Shown: piece after piece, positions 16,875 through 24,420 of the stretch
How the letters are laid out: each line of letters opens with the position of its first letter
Position numbering within the stretch: the first letter of the stretch is position 1
From: an uncultured Clostridia bacterium
GTDB lineage: Bacteria; Bacillota; Clostridia; Christensenellales; Aristaeellaceae
DNA: 31,849 nt
Reading direction: 5' to 3'
Assembly: GCA_934621485.1 (NCBI GenBank)
Contig: CAKTUS010000026.1
Span: forward strand, 1-31,849
Made by a program: the position numbers and the translations under genes
The notes under the pieces: model-generated
Seen by the model: only the letters and a program-made list of their open reading frames with translations
The model's database searches: none
What the model was told of the DNA's origin: nothing

Positions 16875-18077
16875 TTACTCGATTTCCTTGCCGGTAACGA
16901 TACACAGGGTGTCGCGAGCAATTACGATTTCCTCGTTGGTGGGGATCACCACGATCTTTACCTTGCTGTCATCGGTGGAGATCACAGCCTCGCTGCGGGT
17001 CTTGTTCTTTTCAGGATCCAGCTTGGCGCCCAGGTACTCGAAGCCCTCCATGACGCGTCGACGCAGCTCCGCGCCGTTTTCGCCGATGCCGGCGGTGAAC
17101 ACAATCACGTCCACGCCGTTCATTTCCGCGGCGTAAGCGCCGATGTACTTGCGGATGCCCCAGATGAGCATATCGCGGGCGATAATGGCGCGCTCGTTGC
17201 CGGCGTCCGCCGCCGCGTCAATATCGCGCATGTCGCTGCTGATGCCGCTGATGCCCAGCAGGCCGCTTTTTTTGTTCATCATGGTCAGCACTTCGTCCAC
17301 GGTCATGTGGTCGTTATTGGCAATGTACTGCACCACGGCGGGATCCGCGCTGCCGCAACGGGTGCCCATCAGCACGCCCTCCAAAGGCGTAATGCCCATG
17401 GAGGTGTCCAGGCACTTGCCGTCCTTCACGGCGGCCAGGCTGGAGCCGTTGCCCAGATGGCAGGTAATCACGCGGCTGCCCTCACGGGGGATTCCCAAAA
17501 ACTCGCAGGCGCGCTTGCTCACATAGCGGTGGCTGGTGCCATGGAAGCCATAGCGGCGCACGTGCAGGCGCTCGTAATACTCCATGGGCACGCCGTACAG
17601 GTAGCTCTTGGGGGGCATGGTCTGGTGGAAAGCGGTATCAAACACGGCCACATTGGGGGTGTCCGGCATCACCTTTTCGCAGGCTTCAATGCCCATCAGG
17701 TTGGCGGGGTTGTGCAGGGGGCCCAGCGGAATGTTGTCGCGGATAGCGGCCTTCACCTCGTCGTTGATGAGCACGCTGGCGGTGAAACGCTCGCCGCCGT
17801 GCAGCACGCGGTGACCCACAGCGCCGATTTCGTCCATGCTCTTCAGCGCGCCCTTTTCAGGGTCCAGCAGGGCTTTGAGCATCCACTGGATGCCCTCGGT
17901 ATGGTTGGCCATGGGGGCCACGGCGTCAAACACCTTGTCGCCCACCTTCTGGTTGATGTGGCTGCCGTCGATGCCGATGCGTTCCACCAGGCCCTTGGCC
18001 AGCAGCTTTTCGCCGTCCATGTCGATCAGCTGATATTTCAGTGAGGAGGACCCGGCGTTCAGAACCAAAATTTTCAT
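16875..18077 (-). CDS. ackA: Acetate kinase
   Basis: This 400-residue enzyme makes ATP and acetate from acetyl phosphate. The start MKILVLNAGSSSLKYQL is the family signature. FDTAFHQTMP, YGFHGTSHRYV, HLGNGSSLAAV, GTRCGSADP and FTAGIGENGAELR cover the phosphate, adenosine and acetate-binding regions in order. Length is normal. GAAGGAG precedes the ATG. It lies 30 bp after pta and forms with it the acetyl-CoA to acetate fermentation branch. Confidence 0.98.
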   Translation of the reverse strand: MKILVLNAGSSSLKYQLIDMDGEKLLAKGLVERIGIDGSHINQKVGDKVFDAVAPMANHTEGIQWMLKALLDPEKGALKSMDEIGAVGHRVLHGGERFTASVLINDEVKAAIRDNIPLGPLHNPANLMGIEACEKVMPDTPNVAVFDTAFHQTMPPKSYLYGVPMEYYERLHVRRYGFHGTSHRYVSKRACEFLGIPREGSRVITCHLGNGSSLAAVKDGKCLDTSMGITPLEGVLMGTRCGSADPAVVQYIANNDHMTVDEVLTMMNKKSGLLGISGISSDMRDIDAAADAGNERAIIARDMLIWGIRKYIGAYAAEMNGVDVIVFTAGIGENGAELRRRVMEGFEYLGAKLDPEKNKTRSEAVISTDDSKVKIVVIPTNEEIVIARDTLCIVTGKEIE

Positions 18078-18107
18078 AAGTATTCTTTCTCCTTCGTTAT
18101 AATGCGC

Positions 18108-19106
18108 TCAGCCCTGGGCTTTCACGGCGGTGATGGCCACCACGCTCACGATGTCGTCCACGGAGCAGCCGCGGCTCAGGTCGCTGACCGGCTTGGCCAG
18201 GCCCTGAATGATGGGGCCGATGGCTTCCGCGCCCGCCAGACGCTGCACCAGCTTGTAGCCGATGTTGCCCGCCTGCAGGTCGGGGAAAATCAGAACGTTG
18301 GCATGGCCCGCCACGGTGCTGCCGGGGGCCTTTAACTGGCCTACGCTTTCCACCAGCGCGGCGTCAGCCTGCAATTCGCCGTCCAGCTTCAGGTCGGGAA
18401 CCAGTTCCTTGGCCAGCTTGGTGGCTTCCTGCACCTTGGTCACGTTGTCATGCTTGGCGCTGCCTTTGGTTGAGAAGCTGAGCATGGCCACGCGGGGGTC
18501 GATATCCACCAGCTGCTTGCCGGAGGCGGCGCTGGCCATGGCGATGGCGGCCAGTTCCTCGGCAGTAGGATTCGGAATCACGGCGCAGTCGCCAAAAATC
18601 ATCACGCCGTCATCTCCCCACTTCTTGTCGGGAATTTCCATGATAAAGCAGCTGGACACCACCTTGATGCCAGGGGCGGTCTTGATGATTTGCAGCGCGG
18701 GGCGCAGCACGTTGCCGGTGGAGTTGATGGCGCCGGCCACCATGCCGTCCGCGTCGCCGGCCTTGAGCATCACCGCGCCGTAGTACAGGGTGTTGCCGGA
18801 GACCAGCTCGGCAGCCTGCTCGGGAGTCATGCCCTTGGCCTTGCGCAGTTCATAAAGCAGGTTGGCGTAATCGGCGGCTTTGTCGCTGGTCTTGGGGTCG
18901 ATAATAGCCACGCCGGTAAGATCGGTGCCGGTTTCGGCGGCCACTTTTTTCACTTCGTCAGGGTTGCCCAGCAGGGTCACCTTGGCAATTCCCTGAGCAA
19001 GAATCTTGGCGCTGGCCTGCACGGTACGGGGCTCGGTGCCTTCGGGCAGCACAATGTGCTGAACATTCGCTTTCGCTTTGGCTTTGATTTTGTCGATGGC
19101 AGACAT
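18108..19106 (-). CDS. pta: Phosphate acetyltransferase
   Basis: This 332-residue enzyme exchanges the CoA of acetyl-CoA for phosphate, giving acetyl phosphate for AckA. It is the short single-domain form common in Firmicutes, without the long N-terminal region of E. coli Pta. Visible family segments include HIVLPEGTEPRTVQA near the start, DGMVAGAINSTGNVLRPALQ, SFSTKGSAKHD and the closing NVLIFPDLQAGNIGYK. AGGGAGG precedes the ATG. The gene is read away from tmcAL across a 102-bp region that holds a palindromic operator candidate. Confidence 0.97.
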   Translation of the reverse strand: MSAIDKIKAKAKANVQHIVLPEGTEPRTVQASAKILAQGIAKVTLLGNPDEVKKVAAETGTDLTGVAIIDPKTSDKAADYANLLYELRKAKGMTPEQAAELVSGNTLYYGAVMLKAGDADGMVAGAINSTGNVLRPALQIIKTAPGIKVVSSCFIMEIPDKKWGDDGVMIFGDCAVIPNPTAEELAAIAMASAASGKQLVDIDPRVAMLSFSTKGSAKHDNVTKVQEATKLAKELVPDLKLDGELQADAALVESVGQLKAPGSTVAGHANVLIFPDLQAGNIGYKLVQRLAGAEAIGPIIQGLAKPVSDLSRGCSVDDIVSVVAITAVKAQG

Positions 19107-19132
19107 GTTTTTTTCCTCCCTGGTGTGTTAAA

Positions 19133-19147
19133 ATACACAGTGTGTAT
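19133..19147. promoter_or_regulatory. Palindromic operator candidate upstream of pta
   Basis: ATACACA (19133-19139) and TGTGTAT (19141-19147) form a perfect palindrome around one G. It lies 27 bases upstream of the pta start, between the start and a TATACT -10 candidate (minus strand, 19170-19165). An overlapping TGTGT...ACACA half-site adds symmetry. No regulator is encoded next to it. Confidence 0.45.
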
Positions 19148-19208
19148 CGGTTTTTAGCTTTCTTAGTATACAACTTTTTCAAGGCAAATGGAAGGGGGCG
19201 GGTAAAAA

Positions 19209-20375
19209 ATGGGGCCGATTGTGGGCATTATCTGTGAATATGACCCCTTTCACCGGGGTCACGCCCATCAGTTTGCGCTGATTCGCCGGCAGTGGCCGGA
19301 TGCGTCCATTCTGTGCCTGATGAGCGGCTGCTTTACCCAGCGAGGTATGCCCGCCGTGCATCCGCCCCGGCAGCGGGCGCTGGCGGCGCTGCAAGCCGGG
19401 GCGGATGCGGTTCTGGAGCTGCCCTGCGCCTTTGCCGTGAGGGATGGCGAGCACTTTGCCTTGGGCGGAGTGGAGCTTTTAACCCGGCTTGGCTTTGTCA
19501 CCCACCTTTGTTTTGGCGCGGAGGATCCTGTGCACACCCTGTTGCCAGCCGCCGGACTGCTGGAAAGCCCAACGCCCGCCTTTACAGCCGCCTTGCGGGA
19601 GGGGTTGGAGCATGGGCTTTCTTTTGCAGCCGCTCAGGGCCGGGCGTTGGAGCGCTGCCTGGGCGGCGACGCCTGGCAAAAGCCCAATAACATTCTGGCC
19701 CTGTGTTACCTGCGGGCCATCGCCCGGCTGCACAGCCCCTTGATTCCCTTTGCCGTTTCCCGCCGGGGCGATTATCATGCAAAAAAGCTTACAGGCGATT
19801 CCTGGCCCTCCGCTACGGCTGTACGCGCAGCGTTTTTTCAGGGCCGGCAGGAAGAAGCGGACGCGGCCTGCGGCTACGCCCTGCCCCGGCAGCCGGTATG
19901 CAAACCGGACGCGCTGGACAAGGTGCTGCTCTACAAGCTGCGTCAGGCCAGTCTCAGCGATTTGGCCGCCTTGCCGGACTGCTCCGAAGGCCTGGAATAC
20001 CGGCTGCGGGACTGCGCTCGGAAAGCCGCCTCCCGCGAAAAGCTGCTTTTGCTGCTCAAAACCCGGCGCTACGCCCTTGCCCGGCTGAGCCGGCTGTGCT
20101 GCCACGCTCTGCTGGACGTTCGCCAAGCCTTTTTGGATGCCCAGCCTCGCGCCGAGGCGGTGCGTCTGCTGGGGCTGCGTCAGGCCACGCCGCTTACCTC
20201 CCTCTTTTCGCAAAGCGGCCTGCCCATCCTGTCCAAGCCCTCCGCTTTTCCAAGCGAGGCCATCACCCGGCTGGACCAGCGCGCCTACGAGCTTTGGGCC
20301 TTGGGCGCCAATCTTCCCGGCGGCCTGTGGCATACCCAGGGGGTATGCGTGTGGTCTCCCGGCGCAGGGCGTTGA
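19209..20375 (+). CDS. tmcAL: tRNA(Met) cytidine acetate ligase (TmcAL, YlbM)
   Basis: This 388-residue nucleotidyltransferase-fold enzyme is the family that makes N4-acetylcytidine at the wobble base of elongator tRNA(Met) from acetate and ATP. It has the adenylate-binding GIICEYDPFHRGHAHQ (6-21) in place of the usual EYNPFHNGH, MSGCFTQRGMPA in place of MSGNFVQRGEPA, and the KPNNILALCYL segment. Length is typical. GGAAGGGGG lies upstream of the ATG. The pairing with divergent pta-ackA is common in Firmicutes and places an acetate-using enzyme beside the acetate-producing one. The rest of the protein is alanine- and arginine-rich. Confidence 0.92.
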   Translation: MGPIVGIICEYDPFHRGHAHQFALIRRQWPDASILCLMSGCFTQRGMPAVHPPRQRALAALQAGADAVLELPCAFAVRDGEHFALGGVELLTRLGFVTHLCFGAEDPVHTLLPAAGLLESPTPAFTAALREGLEHGLSFAAAQGRALERCLGGDAWQKPNNILALCYLRAIARLHSPLIPFAVSRRGDYHAKKLTGDSWPSATAVRAAFFQGRQEEADAACGYALPRQPVCKPDALDKVLLYKLRQASLSDLAALPDCSEGLEYRLRDCARKAASREKLLLLLKTRRYALARLSRLCCHALLDVRQAFLDAQPRAEAVRLLGLRQATPLTSLFSQSGLPILSKPSAFPSEAITRLDQRAYELWALGANLPGGLWHTQGVCVWSPGAGR

Positions 20376-20443
20376 AAGCATTTTGGAAAGCGGCCAGGGA
20401 TGAATCAGCTTGTGTTTCCAGCTTTTTTGAAAAACATGAGCAA

Positions 20444-20854
20444 AGCAGCCGGGCTTCAAAACCCGGCTGCTCAAACTGTCGAAAAACCCATGAGAGACAT
20501 CGGAGGGCCGCAGCCCTCCGATTTTCATTCCGAAACCGGCGGCGTGTACGTCGGTTTCGGCTGCCTTGCACAGCAAGGCTTTCCTTACGCTCTTTGCCGC
20601 CCGGCGAGCCGCAGGCGAGCAGGCAAAGAGCGCTTTTCTGCCGGCCTGAACAGCCGGGCTTTCAAAACCCGGCTGCCAGACTGTCGAAAAACCCTCTACG
20701 AGAGAGCGCGCCCGTGCATGCGGCTGCGTTTGTTCGCAGGGAAAGCGCTGCGGCATAAGGTTTAGTGGCGGAGCCCCTAAAACCCCGGCAGGAGGCACTG
20801 CCTCCTGCGCCTCCGCTTTTTCAGCAACCTGAGCCGGGCTTTCAAAACCCGGCT
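20444..20854 (+). repeat. Composite hairpin repeat locus B
   Basis: Three near-identical hairpins with arms AGCCGGG/CCCGGCT and loop CTTTCAAAA (one copy CTTCAAAA) stand at 20444-20471, 20651-20675 and 20832-20854. They enclose module Y (20472-20650) and module X (20676-20831). Both modules begin next to a hairpin with ACTGTCGAAAAACCC. Y contains further hairpins: ATCGGAGGGC/GCCCTCCGAT (20499-20522), CCGAAACCG/CGGTTTCGG, CCTTGC/GCAAGG and the CTTTGCC palindrome (20589-20631). The region separates convergent tmcAL and the epimerase gene. No gene was found in it. Confidence 0.85.
20676..20831 (+). mobile_element. X element, copy 1 (plus orientation)
   Basis: This 156-bp unit begins CCAGACTGTCGAAAAACCC and ends CTTTTTCAGCAACCTG, flanked on both sides by the AGCCGGG hairpin. 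An internal palindrome, GCAGGAGGC (20788-20796) and GCCTCCTGC (20800-20808), is conserved in copy 3 and mostly in copy 2. It encodes no protein. The mobile character is inferred from copies at other sites in both orientations (27552-27709 and 31676-31829) and from the flanking duplications. Confidence 0.6.
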
Positions 20855-20863
20855 GCTTTGCTT

Positions 20864-22069
20864 TCATTCCTCCAGAAGCTGACCCAGCATCTGATCCACC
20901 ATGATGAGCATGCGGGGCAGGTGGAAGGGCCCCTTAAAGGTGGATCCCTTGGTGGAGGGCATGGTGGGCTTGCCGTCGCGGCGCAGATAGCCGTACCACT
21001 CGCCATATTCGGGATCGCTGAAAACGCGCTTGCAGTAGTTCAGGGTCTGGCAGAAATCCAGATAGTATTCTTCCTTGCCGGTGTCGCGGTAGGCCATCAG
21101 GGAAGCGATAAGAATTTCGTTATGGGGCCACCACAGCTTCATATCGTGCTCATAGGCTTCCGGCGGCAGGCCCTTGCAGTCCAGGAAATACAGCAGGCCG
21201 CCGTATTCCTTGTCCCAACCGGCGTTGTAAGCGTCGCGGTAGATTTCCTCCGCTCCCTGATGCAGCCGCAAATCGCCCAGGTGGTTGGCAAACTCCATCA
21301 GGAACCAGCTGCACTCGATGTCGTGACCCGGGTTCACAATGCGCCCCTCGGTTACATCGCCGTAAAACTCGCCGTTGGGGCCCACGTTTTCCAGGGTGCA
21401 GTGCATATCCGCCTTGCGGTGAAAGGTAAAAATCTCCTTCACGCACTCCTGAGCCCGTTGGTCGTACTGGGCGGTGTTTTGGGGATCGCAGCGGCGCATC
21501 ACAGAGCAAATGTTCAAATAAATCATCGGGTTTCCCAATGCACGGCCGGAACGGGTTTCGGGAACGGTTTTGGGACCCATGCCCACCGGGTCCTCCATCA
21601 GGCCGTGAATCAGTTTCCAAATCATCTCGTAGCCTTCCCGGGCGCGGCGCAGGCAATTTTCATCGCCGGTCAGTGCGGCGTACTCGGCGTTGGCCAGCAC
21701 GTAAAACCCTTCGGAAAAGCAATAGCGGCGCTGACGCAGGGGTTTGCCGTCTGCCGTTACGGTAAAGTACATGCGGCCGCCCTTGTCGCGGTTGATGCAG
21801 TGCGCTTCCAGAAAATCCAGACAGCTTTTGGCAAAGTCCAGCCACTCCTGCCTTTGACCATACACATGGCAGAGGTAGGAAAACGTCCAGGCGCAGCGGC
21901 CCTGCATCCACACGCTTTTATCGGTGGAATACACCTTGCCGGTGCGGTCCAGGCAGGTATACACGCCGCCGTTTTCACGATCCCAGCCGTTTTTCAGCCA
22001 GAACGCCGTGCAGCGGTCCAGTTCCTGCCGAATCCAGGTGCGTTGTTGCTCCAAAAGAGCGCGATCCAT
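20864..22069 (-). CDS. N-acylglucosamine 2-epimerase (renin-binding-protein type)
   Basis: This 401-residue (alpha/alpha)6-barrel enzyme interconverts ManNAc and GlcNAc. Family residues are visible: R58 in GRCAW, H249 in NPGHDIECSWF, E318 in KLWWPHNE and H383 in FKGPFHLPR, which match the catalytic Arg/His/Glu/His set of characterised epimerases. The late segment DPEYGEWYGYLRRDGK is close to the animal renin-binding protein. In this locus it would turn ManNAc from NanA into GlcNAc, as in Bacteroides, replacing the NanK/NanE route. AAGGAGG precedes the ATG. It is 30 bp after the regulator gene and probably shares its promoter. Confidence 0.92.
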   Translation of the reverse strand: MDRALLEQQRTWIRQELDRCTAFWLKNGWDRENGGVYTCLDRTGKVYSTDKSVWMQGRCAWTFSYLCHVYGQRQEWLDFAKSCLDFLEAHCINRDKGGRMYFTVTADGKPLRQRRYCFSEGFYVLANAEYAALTGDENCLRRAREGYEMIWKLIHGLMEDPVGMGPKTVPETRSGRALGNPMIYLNICSVMRRCDPQNTAQYDQRAQECVKEIFTFHRKADMHCTLENVGPNGEFYGDVTEGRIVNPGHDIECSWFLMEFANHLGDLRLHQGAEEIYRDAYNAGWDKEYGGLLYFLDCKGLPPEAYEHDMKLWWPHNEILIASLMAYRDTGKEEYYLDFCQTLNYCKRVFSDPEYGEWYGYLRRDGKPTMPSTKGSTFKGPFHLPRMLIMVDQMLGQLLEE

Positions 22070-22099
22070 GGCAATTCCTCCTTAAAGATCAATAATGGG

Positions 22100-22780
22100 T
22101 TACCCCACGTCGTATCCCTGATATTTGCCGGTGGCAAAATGGTCCTCCATCGCCTGGGCAAAAGCGGGATAATCTCCATTTTCCAACGCCGTTACAATGG
22201 CCTCGTGCTTGGCAATATCCATGCGGTGGTCCGCGTCGTCCGGCGGAACAATGTTGGCGTCCACCGCCCAAATGGCCTCCAGCATGGAATTGAGCACGGC
22301 GTTGCTTAAGTGCTGAAAGATGAGCATATGAAATTCCTTATCGTCCGTATGGGAAAACACGCCCTGCTCCCAGAGAGCCTTCACCCGCTCAAAGCTGTCG
22401 CGAATGGCGCGCACATCCTCGCCCGTCATAGTCACAAAGGCCTGGTGCATATAGGACAGTTCCAGCGCCCGTCGAATACCGATCATCTCTCGAATGGAGC
22501 GCACATCCTCGCCGATGGTGAAAAACAGCACGTTCTGAAAGACAAAGTCCAGGTTGAATCCCTTAACCATGGTGCCCAGACCCGGACGGGACTGAATCAT
22601 CCCCATCAGCTCCATGCTTTTCATGGCCTCGCGCAGCACGTTTCGGCTAACGCCCAGCATTTGGCACAAGGTTTGCTCGGTGGGCAGCAGGTCGCCTTCC
22701 CGCAGGTTGTTGCGAATAATGTAGCCGCGAATTTCCCGAAACGCCTGTATATACAGTTTCTCTTCCTTGAGGTTACGCAT
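22100..22780 (-). CDS. FadR-subfamily GntR transcription regulator
   Basis: This 226-residue protein has a winged helix-turn-helix near 20-75 with LPTEQTLCQMLGVSRNVLREAMKSMELMGMI and SRPGLGTMV as the wing. The C-terminal all-helical FCD ligand domain has metal- or ligand-binding histidines in DKEFHMLIF, KHEAIV and MEDHFATG. E. coli NanR belongs to the same subfamily and senses sialic acid, so a similar role is inferred here. The ATG at 22780 follows AAAGGAG; a longer frame to 22858 would start upstream of the promoter's transcript. The gene is divergent from the transporter operon it likely controls. Confidence 0.88.
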   Translation of the reverse strand: MRNLKEEKLYIQAFREIRGYIIRNNLREGDLLPTEQTLCQMLGVSRNVLREAMKSMELMGMIQSRPGLGTMVKGFNLDFVFQNVLFFTIGEDVRSIREMIGIRRALELSYMHQAFVTMTGEDVRAIRDSFERVKALWEQGVFSHTDDKEFHMLIFQHLSNAVLNSMLEAIWAVDANIVPPDDADHRMDIAKHEAIVTALENGDYPAFAQAMEDHFATGKYQGYDVG

Positions 22781-22828
22781 GCGTCCACTCCTTTTGGTTT
22801 GCGCCCACAGGCGAAAAAGGTTGGGCTT

Positions 22829-22858
22829 ATTATAGCGCAAAGCGGCGCAGGCTGTCAA
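22829..22858 (-). promoter_or_regulatory. Consensus promoter of the regulator-epimerase pair
   Basis: On the minus strand, perfect TTGACA (22858-22853) and TATAAT (22834-22829) are 18 bp apart. The likely transcript starts about 40 bases before the regulator ATG. Confidence 0.85.
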
Positions 22859-22943
22859 TGAAGATTTTTGATGATTTCACTTTGTAGGATGTGTATTTTT
22901 CATAATTCAGTATTTAATATTTCAAAAAACTCACAAAAACCTG

Positions 22944-22972
22944 TTGACAATTCATGTAGTTTGTAGTACATT
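22944..22972 (+). promoter_or_regulatory. Promoter of the sialic acid transport operon
   Basis: TTGACA (22944-22949) and TACATT (22967-22972) are exactly 17 bp apart, with A/T-rich sequence upstream. The solute-binding protein gene starts 85 bp downstream after a leader containing AAGGAGG. Confidence 0.75.
22961..22971 (+). promoter_or_regulatory. Operator candidate for the FadR-type regulator
   Basis: The site TTGTAGTACAT fits the FadR-subfamily pattern TNGTNNNACNA at all but the last fixed base. It overlaps the -10 hexamer, where a bound repressor would block polymerase. ATGTA/TACAT arms (22954-22958 and 22967-22971) add a wider dyad. A related half-site, TTTGTAGGATG, lies at 22881-22891. 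Confidence 0.5.
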
Positions 22973-23057
22973 TAGTTCGACCTTCCAAGGGAGCTTGCTT
23001 CTCCGGCGGAAGAGAGACCGTGAACATCAAAACCATATCAAAGGAGGATTTTTCTAC

Positions 23058-24332
23058 ATGAAGAAACTGCTTGCGATCCTGCTGTGCCTCATGATGGTCG
23101 TTCCTGCTTTCGCTTTGGCGGAAGGCCAAACGGAAATCACCCTATGGACCTTCCCCATCGGCGATTGGGGCAAGGAAGAAGTGGTCAATGAAATCATTGC
23201 CAATTTCAACGCCGTGCATCCTGAAATCAAAGTGACCGTGGAATACCTGGATTACACCAACGGCGACGCCCAGGTAACCACCGCCATTGAAGCGGGCACC
23301 ACCCCGGACCTGATTATGGAAGGCCCGGAACGTTTGGTGGCCAACTGGGGCGCCGCCGGCAAAATGCTGGACGTGAACGACCTGTGGACCGAAGAAGCCC
23401 TGGCGGACATCAACGCCAACAACCCCATCATCGCCGACGCCTGCAAGGGCTCCGACGGCAACTATTACCTCTATCCCCTGTGCCTGACCGCCCACAGCAT
23501 GTGCATCAACAAGGCTGCCTTTGAAAAGGCCGACGCCATGCAGTACATCGATCAGGAAACCCGTACCTGGACCACCGAGAACTTTGAAAAGGCCCTGCGG
23601 GCGCTGGTAGCCGCCGGCTTCAGCCCCACCGGCCTCATCTTCTGCTCCGGCCAGGGCGGCGATCAGGGCACCCGCGCGTTGGTGACCAACCTGTTCGATG
23701 GTCGCTTCACCAACGACGAGCACACCAAGTACACCATGGACAGCGAAGCCAACATCAAGGCGCTGACCACCCTGCAAAGCTGGGCCAACGAGGGCCTGAT
23801 CACCTTCGACCCCTCCATCAACGGCGGCGAGGAAATCGCCCTGTTCGTCAACGGCACCAGCCAGATGGCCTTCTGCTGGAACTCCGCTCAGGTAGCCAAC
23901 AACAAGGATAAGCTGGCCGAGGGCGTAGAGCTGTTCCACATGGCGTTCCCCTCCGAGGACGGCGTGCCCCGCCTGGACGGCGGTCTGTGGGGCTTTGGCC
24001 TGTTCAACAACGGCGACGACGCCAAGGCTGCCGCCGCCAAGGAATTCATCCGCTTTGTGTGCGACGATGCAAATCAGGCTCCCAAGAGCGTGTACGCTTC
24101 CGGCTACTTCTCCGTGAAGAGCTCCATCGACAGCGTGGCCCTCTACGAAGGCACCGACAAGGCCGTGCAGGCGGAATACGCCGTGTTTGCTCCCTATCTG
24201 GGCGACATTTATCAGGTAACCACCAACTGGACCACCCAGCGCTACGAGTGGTGGAACCTGCTGCAGCGCATCGGCGACGGCGGCGATGTGGCCACCGAGG
24301 TTGCCGCCTACATCAGCGTAGTGAACCAATAA
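23058..24332 (+). CDS. Extracellular solute-binding protein (family 1), sialic acid importer
   Basis: This 424-residue binding protein captures the sugar for the two permeases that follow. Residues 1-21 are a signal peptide (MKKLLAILLCLMMVVP, then AFALA|E). No lipobox is seen at the cleavage site, so it may be a type I-processed secreted protein instead of the usual Gram-positive lipoprotein. The mature start TEITLWTFPIGDW and the repeated Trp/Tyr pattern match carbohydrate-binding SBPs. Sialic acid as ligand is inferred only from nanA and the epimerase. AAGGAGG precedes the ATG at 23058; the longer frame to 22944 would begin inside the promoter. Confidence 0.88.
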   Translation: MKKLLAILLCLMMVVPAFALAEGQTEITLWTFPIGDWGKEEVVNEIIANFNAVHPEIKVTVEYLDYTNGDAQVTTAIEAGTTPDLIMEGPERLVANWGAAGKMLDVNDLWTEEALADINANNPIIADACKGSDGNYYLYPLCLTAHSMCINKAAFEKADAMQYIDQETRTWTTENFEKALRALVAAGFSPTGLIFCSGQGGDQGTRALVTNLFDGRFTNDEHTKYTMDSEANIKALTTLQSWANEGLITFDPSINGGEEIALFVNGTSQMAFCWNSAQVANNKDKLAEGVELFHMAFPSEDGVPRLDGGLWGFGLFNNGDDAKAAAAKEFIRFVCDDANQAPKSVYASGYFSVKSSIDSVALYEGTDKAVQAEYAVFAPYLGDIYQVTTNWTTQRYEWWNLLQRIGDGGDVATEVAAYISVVNQ

Positions 24333-24356
24333 GCCTGCAAAAGGCGTAATGCTTCC

Positions 24357-24391
24357 GGGGCGCTCCGTTCTCCCTGTGGGAGGAGCGCCCC
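24357..24391 (+). promoter_or_regulatory. Stem-loop between binding-protein and permease genes
   Basis: A 10-bp perfect stem, GGGGCGCTCC (24357-24366) and GGAGCGCCCC (24382-24391), is followed by only TTT. Such hairpins after binding-protein genes usually protect that message or partly end transcription, so that more binding protein than permease is made. Confidence 0.7.
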
Positions 24392-24420
24392 TTTCCCCTG
24401 TCAGCAAGGAGGAACTCCGC

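Noticed and set aside
20444..20854. CRISPR array suspected from repeated hairpins
   Set aside because: Repeats are only three, spacing is 150-180 bp, the spacers are themselves repeated elsewhere, and no cas gene is present.
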